The notes beneath the pieces were generated by a model. That model worked only from the letters and a program-made list of their open reading frames with translations, did no database searches and was not told where the DNA came from. The position numbers were made by a program, and so were the translations under genes. Shown here piece after piece: positions 57,248-64,000 of a DNA stretch of 64,000 nucleotides (position 1 is the first letter of the stretch; each line of letters begins with the position of its first letter). This DNA is from Siphonodentalium dalli (taxonomy: Eukaryota > Mollusca > Scaphopoda > Gadilida > Siphonodentaliidae), in assembly GCA_032622095.1 (NCBI GenBank), contig CP136067.1, positions 80,438,705 to 80,502,704 of the forward strand, given 5' to 3'.

Positions 57248-58837
57248 TCATTCATCATCCAGTTTGGCGCTTTTCCGTTCCGGGGTGGGCGAACGGTTGT
57301 TGCTGCTCCTTGTTCTCTTCCTTTCGGCCACTCGCGTATCACGAATAATAGAGGCAACCTCCCTCTTCCCTTCCGGGCTCAGATGAAGACCGGACTGGTC
57401 ATCATGTTGAAAGAGGGCTTTAATAACGTGCCCTTCGTCAGTCCAATACAGTTGCCTGGTGTCAATAAACTTCAAGCCCGATTCTCTCCTGCACAGCTTC
57501 TCCAAGAATAAGTTCATTTGGGCAGCAGTGTCGTTAAAGGCCTTGATTTTGCCCCCTTTTCCTTTCCTGGGCGGTATTGTGCACAAATTTACTGTTGCAT
57601 TTCTGAATTCGTTTCTGATGACAGCAAGGCCCTTTGTGTATTCCATAATTACCATATCATAGTCACTATATTGATGAATGATGTCATTTGTCCCGAGATG
57701 CACGAACACTGACTTGATTTCCTTTTTATCAAGCTTTGCTTGGTCGATACTTTCTATCAGTTTTGATACATCGCTCATGTCCGCGCCAGAATAGTTGAAC
57801 ACCCTCATCTCTGGGTCCTTAATTTCTAGGCCGTAGCAATTGCTGGCCCCTAGCACAATTGAATCTGTCCCGACATGAATTTTGGCTTTGGGTTTTCCGG
57901 GTGTTGTGTCGCCCACGATTACTGAGTCCTGGTCGGTGACAACAACGAACTCGTCTTCCATTGGCAATCGAGTAGCAATCGACGGCTTTTTGAACTCGTT
58001 CTGTCTGCCGTTATCAGCTCTCTTGTCAAAGTCAGGCGCGGCTTTGATTTGCTCCGATTTACCGTTTTCTGTTTGTCTGCTCGATTTTGGGCATTTGGAC
58101 ATATGCTGGCTCTGCCCATGCGCACCACACTGATCACATTTAACTTGAACACGTTCACCACGTGACTTCCACTTTGGACATACTGGCATGTATTGTTTAT
58201 GACCACTTAAACCACATTGTCTACAAACAACCTCCTGGTCACATTGGTATGAGTTGTGTTCATCACTCAGACAGTTTCCACACCTAGGCCGTCTGCTAGC
58301 CTTATCGCATGAATCCCACCTATAATGCAGCGATTCACACCGTGAACACATTTGCTTTGTTTTGTCTGACAACACATACAGATCAAAACTGTCGATCTCG
58401 ATAACATTTGGAATCTCGTCGCAGTCGGTCATCTGAATGTATCGATTTCCATCTTCAATATTAGAATCACCAACAGTCCCTCGCTTCACACTGTCCCCTA
58501 TCACTTTTCCATATTTTGAGAGTTCCTCCACGACTTTAGAATCTCCCATCTCAAAAGGGGCCTCTAACACAGTCACCATAATGACACGCCTTTCAACATC
58601 AACTGGTCTTACACGGCGCCCGAACAACTGTACCCCATCTGTAATCAATTTGGATTTTGAATCTAGGTCTTTTAGAGTCACTAGCCACTCTGTTTTTGTC
58701 AATTGGACTGCTACTATGTTGTCAATGTCAATAATTTCGGAAATCCCTTGCACGATATTTAGGTGAGTTATTCGTCCGAAGAGGCCTCGACGAATGCTAA
58801 CTGTTTTATCTCTGCATAAAGGTTCAGCCATACTCAC
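57248..58837 (-). CDS. LINE A ORF1: RRM-like, CCHC-knuckle and SGNH-hydrolase protein
   Basis: 529 codons, uninterrupted, starting at an ATG within 150 bp of the presumed 5' end. Residues 83-115 (VIMVTVLEAPFE, LSKYGKVIG) look like the start of an RRM-type fold. Residues 164-249 hold several zinc-knuckle candidates: CSRC at 164, CGNCLSDEHNSYQC at 186-199 (C-x2-C-x4-H-x4-C), CRQCGLSGH at 205 and CDQC at 234. Residues 326-490 form an SGNH/GDSL-hydrolase-like domain: block I is IVLGASN (Ser present, Asp of GDS replaced by Ala), block III is HLGTND (380-385), and the C-terminal block is DQSGLHLS (480-487). The tail is basic and Ser/Arg-rich. The known role of such ORF1 proteins is to coat LINE RNA; the function of the esterase domain is unclear. 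The stop is followed immediately in the same frame by ORF2. Confidence 0.88.
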   Translation of the reverse strand: MSMAEPLCRDKTVSIRRGLFGRITHLNIVQGISEIIDIDNIVAVQLTKTEWLVTLKDLDSKSKLITDGVQLFGRRVRPVDVERRVIMVTVLEAPFEMGDSKVVEELSKYGKVIGDSVKRGTVGDSNIEDGNRYIQMTDCDEIPNVIEIDSFDLYVLSDKTKQMCSRCESLHYRWDSCDKASRRPRCGNCLSDEHNSYQCDQEVVCRQCGLSGHKQYMPVCPKWKSRGERVQVKCDQCGAHGQSQHMSKCPKSSRQTENGKSEQIKAAPDFDKRADNGRQNEFKKPSIATRLPMEDEFVVVTDQDSVIVGDTTPGKPKAKIHVGTDSIVLGASNCYGLEIKDPEMRVFNYSGADMSDVSKLIESIDQAKLDKKEIKSVFVHLGTNDIIHQYSDYDMVIMEYTKGLAVIRNEFRNATVNLCTIPPRKGKGGKIKAFNDTAAQMNLFLEKLCRRESGLKFIDTRQLYWTDEGHVIKALFQHDDQSGLHLSPEGKREVASIIRDTRVAERKRTRSSNNRSPTPERKSAKLDDE

Positions 58838-58985
58838 AGTTTACTCGAAAGAGACACAATAGTCCACAATAAAGAGAATATACACTTAGACAGACACATG
58901 GACAAAACAGTTTTTGTTTTATTTGATATAATTCGCACACACACAGAAACGCTGATCTACACCTGACGCCATCTTGTTTTCTGCA
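58838..58985 (-). promoter_or_regulatory. LINE A 5' UTR with CAAGATGGCG word
   Basis: Reading minus, the element seems to begin near GCAGAAAACAAGATGGCGTC (about 58980-58961), about 130 bp before the ORF1 ATG. AAGATGGCG is the core recognition word of the zinc-finger factor YY1, which in human L1 positions transcription start. The parallel here is inference. Confidence 0.5.
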
Positions 58986-59246
58986 GAAATATTCATATTT
59001 GTTCAAATCGCCATCAACAGAAGGAATATTAAAATATATATAGTTTTGTTAATATGCCAAACATTGTTCTGTTATTCCGTATTGCTCAAGATGATATTGT
59101 TGTGTGACAAGGATGCGCATGTTAGGTCTCTTTACACGGACACGGTACTAAATATGCCAAAAAAATGAAAGTACATTCCTGATTTGGAGTAAAATATATA
59201 ACTCAAATATAATTTCAGACAATGGTTATCGATTGGCTATCTGTAG
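58986..59246. other. Spacer between two divergent LINEs
   Basis: AT-rich; no supported gene. The exact 5' end of the plus-strand LINE may lie inside it. Confidence 0.5.
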
Positions 59247-60567
59247 GTGAGCTCCATGGTGATGACTATAACTTTGCACTGCACCGTATATAAGGGTGAT
59301 GACTGTGATAACGGAAGTAACATTTACGACATTCTGAACCACCAATCAGATTATTATGACCCACTTCAAATCAAGGAGAAACTATCAATTGAAAGGAAGA
59401 CGACGTCTCTCCTTGGGCTAAACTGCCGAAGCTTGACCGCGAACTGGGACTCATTTGTTGACCTCCTATGTAATTTTCAACAATTAGGGGGAAACATATT
59501 TGACATAATTGCGCTATCTGAAGTTTTTAGGGTAAGGGATTCCTTCACGTTAGAAGGATATCACCCATTCGAGTACAAATCTCGTCCAGACAATGATGAC
59601 GGAAGGGGTGTGGGTCGGAATTTTCATTAAAAGTAGCCTTAAATATAAAACTAGAAATGACCTCTCGATATTCATTCCCCATGTTATTGAAACACTATTT
59701 GTAGAAATAAATCCGGGTAAAAAAAATTCATACAGTGTAGCTCTATATACCGACCTAACACTGCCCCCGCTCGCTGACATAGAAACCTTCTCTAATCAGC
59801 TTGACAATGTTATTATCAAACTTAACGAATTAAATGCAAAAGTATACATCGTAGGTGATTTTAACATAGACTTACTGCATTCTGATTCACACAGAAAAAC
59901 AAATGCTTTCATCAGTAATATGTTCGAACGTGGATTCATGCCAGTGATTACTAAACCAACGAGAGTAGCTGAATTCTCCGCGACTCTCATTGACCACATT
60001 TACACAAATAGCATATCCAACTGCAAATTTCACAGTGGAATCATCCTATCGGACGTCTCAGACCACTTTGGTACATTCCACGTCGAAACCAATGATACCA
60101 ACACAAAGAATGACGTAAATCAAACAACAACTAGAATAATGTCCGAAAACAATATAACAAAATTTAAAAGTCTTCTGTACAATCATTCATTCGATGAAGT
60201 CTTCATATACCAAGACGCAGACCTAGCATATAACGCCTTTTTGCGCGGCTACTCCTTATTCTTCGAAGAAGCCTTTCCAAAAATTAAACGCAAACCACCA
60301 AACAAGTACACTAAACGAGAACCATGGATGACTAAAGGACTCATTCAATCGTCAGTAAAAAAAAGCAAATTGTACACCAATAAATTAAAATTTCCAACAG
60401 ATGAAAACATAGGTAGATACAAAATATACTGCAGAATATACAACCAATTAAAACGGCGGAGTAAAAATCATTATTACGACAATATTCTCAAAGAAAATCA
60501 AGCAAACATGCGACGCACTTGGACGATACTGAAAGACGCCCTTAATATACAATATCTCATGGTTTGA
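59247..60567 (+). pseudogene. LINE B ORF2, endonuclease part (frameshifted)
   Basis: Two overlapping frames, 59247-59630 and 59593-60567, join at about 59600-59625 in a G-rich run. The first gives LLGLNCRSLTANWDSF, FDIIALSEVF and YHPFEYKSR, the N-terminal APE-endonuclease strands. The second gives VGIFIKSSLKYKTRND, VYIVGDFNIDLLHSD (GDFN box) and SDVSDHFGTF (the catalytic SDH-type box). KREPWMTKGLIQSSVKK follows, a segment typical between endonuclease and reverse transcriptase in jockey/CR1-like proteins. The frame stops at 60567, before the reverse transcriptase. Confidence 0.82.
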
Positions 60568-61801
60568 ATACCTTTCCTACCGAATTTTCAAATGGTTCCG
60601 GTAACGGAATACTGTCTGACCCGACAACTATCGCATGCGCATTCAACACATTTTTCGCTGACATTGGTAAAATTACCGCAAACAATGTAACACAGATTCC
60701 AAGGATGAACTTCACCGATTACCTACCGGGGCAGTATGAAAATAACATTTTTATTTTCCCAACAAACAGAGATGAACTAATATCACTTTGCTCGAAACTA
60801 TCTAATAAAACTTGCACAGATATAAACGATGTCTCCGTGAAACTAATGAAACAAACAATTAATGAAACTCACGCATATTTTTAATCTCTCATTTGCTCAG
60901 GGACTTGTACCCGAGAAAATGAAAATATCTAGAATAATGCCTATATACAAAAAATGCGAACGCGATCAGATTGAAAATTATAGACCAATCAGCATATTAC
61001 CTGCATTTTCCAAAATAATGGAAAAAATAATCAATGCTCGGCTTTCATCTTTCCTCAACAAACATAAAATTCTTCATGAACACCAATATGGCTTTCGTAA
61101 GAAACATTCTACCATTCATCCACTAATACATCTTCTCGACGATGTAGCGGAATGTAATGACAAAAAAAAAACCTGACTCCACCATTGTCATTTTCTTAGA
61201 CTTATCAAAAGCCTTTGACGCCATAAGTCACGAAATTTTACTTAGAAAGCTCGATCACTATGGAATAAGGGGAATCGCTAATGACTGGTTCAGAAGTTAC
61301 TTACATGACAGACGACAATATGTAGAAGTCCACAATCATCAATCGGGAATGTTGACTATGGCATGTGGAGTAACACAGGGGTATATCCTCGGCCCCATCC
61401 TATTTCTAATGTATGTCAACGACATGCCCAACAGTACCAATCTCAAACTTCTTTCATTTGCTGACGACACAAAATTATACATATCAGGGAATAACTCTAA
61501 AACCATTCAGAATAAGATAAACGATGAACTAGATAAAGTATACTGCTGGTGCTGTAGTAACCGACTATCCCTCAATGAATCAAAAACTAAATATATGTTG
61601 TTGCATCCACAAAATAACGATTTTAAATGGGCAGATCTGCGAATTAAATTGAATAAAAAGGAGCTAGTTCGTGTAAGTAATAAAAACCAAGAAAAATCAC
61701 TTAAATTCCTTGGCATAATCATTGACGAAAATCTTACTTTCAAGTACCACATATCAATGCTAACCAGAAAAAATATCACATGCAATATACTGTCTAGGTA
61801 A
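60564..61801 (+). pseudogene. LINE B ORF2, reverse transcriptase part (frameshifted)
   Basis: Three frame segments (60564-60884, 60862-61176, 61157-61801) cover the domain. Boxes in order: [86 protein letters not shown] and [14 protein letters not shown] with the catalytic Asp pair. FLDLSKAFD and FADDTKLY are characteristic of CR1/L2/jockey-type reverse transcriptases. The join near 61160-61175 is at an A9 run, an obvious slippage site. The usual GVPQGS box reads GVTQGY here. The frame runs out at about 61801. Confidence 0.86.
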
Positions 61802-62340
61802 AGCCAAACGATTCCTCCCCAAAAGTGCACTAAAAACTCTTTACTTCTCCTTAATTCACAGTCATCTCCTGTGCGGAATAATAATCTGGGGACTCGTTTC
61901 AGCATCAGGGTCTCTTTTTCGGCTACAGAAAAAAAGCAGTCCGGATATTATGCAATAAAAGATATCGCAGTCACACAGAGCCGTTGTTTAAAACTCTAAA
62001 AATTCTAAAGTTCCATGACCTGTATCATCTTCAAATCGCATTGTTCATGTATGATTGGAAAAACAAAAATCTTCCCCCGTCTTTCGAAAGTTTATTTAAG
62101 TATACACCAACATCAACAACACGACAGTCCGGCAACTTGGCTACTACAATTCCAAGGACTAATTTCTCTCAAATTCTACCAAGATACTCATTGCCGTGTG
62201 TGTGGAACTGCTTGGACACAGCACACACAATTGCAGGTAGCAGAACCATCTTTAAATCTTCCATACGTATAAATGTGCAATCACACTATAATAACTCAGT
62301 AACTTGTGACAACGCGGAATGCCGAGATTGTAGAAAGTAA
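61802..62340 (+). pseudogene. LINE B ORF2, C-terminal part (frameshifted)
   Basis: After a frame change the DNA at 61802-61980 still encodes thumb-like sequence (KRFLPKSALKTLYFSLIHSH, LLCGIIIWG, LQKKAVRIL by frame-by-frame reading). 61984-62340 then gives LKILKFHDLYHLQIALFMYD and SLPCVWNCLDTAHTIAGSRT, the usual 'W..LP..I....S...FK' ending, and closes with CDNAECRDCRK and a stop. There is no further zinc domain. Confidence 0.75.
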
Positions 62341-62746
62341 TTGGAACAATATGTATACATGTATTATGTATAATTGCGCTTAAGAGACGTGTCCTCATTA
62401 CGTGCCGTAACCCTGGATTACTCACCATTTGTGGGCACATATCCATGAACACATAATTGTATAGACATTTATTTAATCATATCTGCCCGAACAAAATTGG
62501 ATATATAAAACACAACCCCAAAAGTGTAACAACACATTATCTCAACAGCTGACCCTCTCGCAACATCTCGATTGTCACACAACAATATGATCGCCATCTA
62601 CTTATTCTCTATTGTGTATAAGGGGCGACAGGAAGACGGCCTGTATTGGCCATGCCGCTCCTGTGCAAATTTGAAGGATATATTATTATGTTTGTGTTTT
62701 ATGTATTTAATTTGTGCAAATAAACAATCCAATCCAATCCAATCAG
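62341..62746 (+). other. LINE B 3' UTR and tail
   Basis: Non-coding. Ends GCAAATAAACAATCCAATCC AATCCAATC; the pentamer repeat is the priming tail. Sequence after 62746 is unrelated. Confidence 0.7.
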
Positions 62747-64000
62747 CGCGTAAACACTAGTGTCGTAAAGACGTACGATGGCCCATGTTACAGAAGTTTT
62801 GCTGCTGTTTGCATAACAGCGCAATTCTATTGGTTAATCACACACAGATGATATAGACGCTCTTTATTATTTCCATATCAGGAAAACAGTAACAAATAAC
62901 GCTATTTATGTTTACCATATCCGGATCTAAACAAAAGCAGATTCTGTAACGTTTTTTTGCTTTTGTTTACGTAACAAAGGAAAAACATTTGACAATAACA
63001 TACTGTTTATGCCATATTTATGATTGCTATAAGAACAAAGTCTGTCTATATTTTACTATTCTTTCTGTTTATGGCGGTTTTTGACGGAGCTGAATATTTT
63101 AACAGCATACCCACCGCCAACGCCGCCCGTATCTTTAAGCGACATAGCGTTCCAAAACAGCAACATAGCATAGTATGAATAGTATGTAGAAAATATTTGA
63201 GAGAAAAATATATTTTATAGTGACAGAAGCATCAGTTATGTTGCCTGCTATATATGAAAGCAGAGGTTACATCAGTCATATAAAGCAAGATCACTGAGTC
63301 GCGGCCATATCCACGGTTTAAGTACTACAGGTCACAGTTATGGAGGTGCATTCGATGGTTGACACAAATTCACAGACCTGTGGTTAAAATTCCTACGCCA
63401 TGCGCGCGTGAACTTGAGTGAGTTAAGGCCCGTGGAGTAGATCGACAATCTCACTCATGCATGGTCTAAATTTGTTTTTCATACGTATATACTATCAGTA
63501 TATTCTATATAGGTATATGCCTGTAATTCCCGGACACAGCTTCCACAAGATCAAAGTCCAAGAAAGAGAAGTTATATACGTGGCGACAAAAGGGGTGTGT
63601 ATCACCTCCAATCCATGACAAATGTTCAACTTACAGTTAAAAATTTAAGCCAGAAACAACAACAACAACAGCAACAACAACAGTTGGACAGTTCAGACTG
63701 AAACGTGGATGATATAATTTAGTCTGTTTTAATAACTCAACCAGTTGTTTCAACGAGTATTTATTGTAAATAGTGTTTTTTTTATACCTAGAGCTGAAGG
63801 GGTTCATCAATACAGATAGACAATCGAATTTGGAACAAAGACTCTGTATTTGTCATTCAATCGCGTTTCCGATGCACCCTGGACGAGCATGTTATAGGAG
63901 TATTATATTTCATATGCTTTTATCTTCTCAATCGTATTATCACTATTCACATGCACTACCGTAAACGGACCACCATTAGCTGTGTGTTTGATGTCTGATC
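62747..64000. other. No gene; relics only
   Basis: Contains a segment at about 63288-63345 (AGATCACTGAGTCGC, GGTTTAAGTACTACAGGTCA) related to the left arm of the 23.7-kb MITE, and a short (CAA)n/(CAG) tract at 63657-63684. No protein or RNA gene recognised. Confidence 0.5.

Larger units (their letters stand above)
53222..58980 (-). mobile_element. Nearly complete two-ORF LINE (LINE A)
   Basis: On the minus strand the order is: 5' UTR from about 58980, ORF1 58837-57248, ORF2 about 57247-53529, a 3' UTR of about 300 bp, AATAAA at 53243-53238, and a short tail of TGAT/TTGA repeats (ATTGATTGATTG) ending near 53222. The 5' end carries CAAGATGGCG, a YY1-type word. Simple-repeat 3' tails of this kind are usual in CR1/L2/jockey-type elements. 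No RNase H domain is visible. Fragments of the same ORF2 are at 8.4-8.9 and 34.9-35.3 kb, so the family has been active repeatedly. One frameshift in ORF2 is the only clear lesion. Confidence 0.85.
59247..62746 (+). mobile_element. Decayed CR1/L2/jockey-like LINE (LINE B)
   Basis: Endonuclease, reverse transcriptase and C-terminal pieces follow in order on the plus strand but in at least six frame segments. A 3' UTR of about 400 bp then ends in GTGCAAATAAACAATCCAATC and a short (AATCC)n repeat (62728-62746). An AATAAA is embedded there. No ORF1 is visible upstream, so the copy is probably 5'-truncated or has a short 5' end. The family differs from LINE A in every reverse-transcriptase box. 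It is inactive. Confidence 0.8.

Overview
This is a window of eukaryotic, probably marine-invertebrate, DNA. It is AT-rich and intron-like or intergenic in texture, with long poly(G)/poly(C) tracts, many micro- and minisatellites and a dense layer of transposable elements. The retrotransposon repertoire, the recurring 'GGCCATAACTCTG'-type dispersed repeats and the Helitrons with internal minisatellites would fit a mollusc or another lophotrochozoan, but I cannot name the species and hold this loosely. I found no host protein-coding gene that I can support. The long open frames are retrotransposon proteins, one unidentified repetitive coding unit, or minisatellites that happen to be open in several frames.

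Layout. 0-13 kb: small inverted-repeat elements, a TTAA-flanked MITE, a (GT)n tract, two long minisatellites (36-bp and 38-bp units) and a 5'-truncated LINE fragment. 13.3-15.4 kb: the 3' part of a second LINE lineage with a (TATG)n-rich 3' UTR. 15.4-24 kb: dispersed repeats, a 211-bp near-perfect hairpin, a 27-bp minisatellite and a 225-bp MITE. 24.3-29.1 kb: a tRNA-derived SINE followed by a long-terminal-inverted-repeat element of about 3.3 kb, with a related element nested in one arm, and a third relative beside it. 30.95-33.99 kb: a complete Foldback-like element with GC-rich arms made of short repeats and a 6-bp target-site duplication. 34.5-36.4 kb: a second TTAA MITE, a decayed LINE and an LTR-like pair of direct repeats. 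37-41.1 kb: a near-perfect 144-bp palindrome, a 23-bp minisatellite, two head-to-tail non-autonomous Helitrons and two MITE-like inverted repeats. 41.8-49.4 kb: two diverged copies of an unidentified coding repeat in opposite orientation, LINE remnants, a hairpin with a minisatellite in one arm, a third TTAA MITE and a long (CT)n tract. 51.6-52.0 kb: a fourth TTAA MITE.

53.2-62.7 kb is the best-preserved coding DNA. A nearly complete LINE lies on the minus strand (53222-58980). Its ORF1 encodes RRM-like, CCHC-knuckle and SGNH-hydrolase segments, and its ORF2 encodes endonuclease plus reverse transcriptase with one frameshift. Next to it, on the plus strand and diverging from it, is a decayed CR1/L2/jockey-like LINE (about 59247-62746) with at least five frame changes and an AATCC-type 3' tail. 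ORF1 and ORF2 of the minus-strand element would work together as the RNA-binding and the nicking/copying parts of one retrotransposition machine. Everything else in the window looks non-autonomous or dead.
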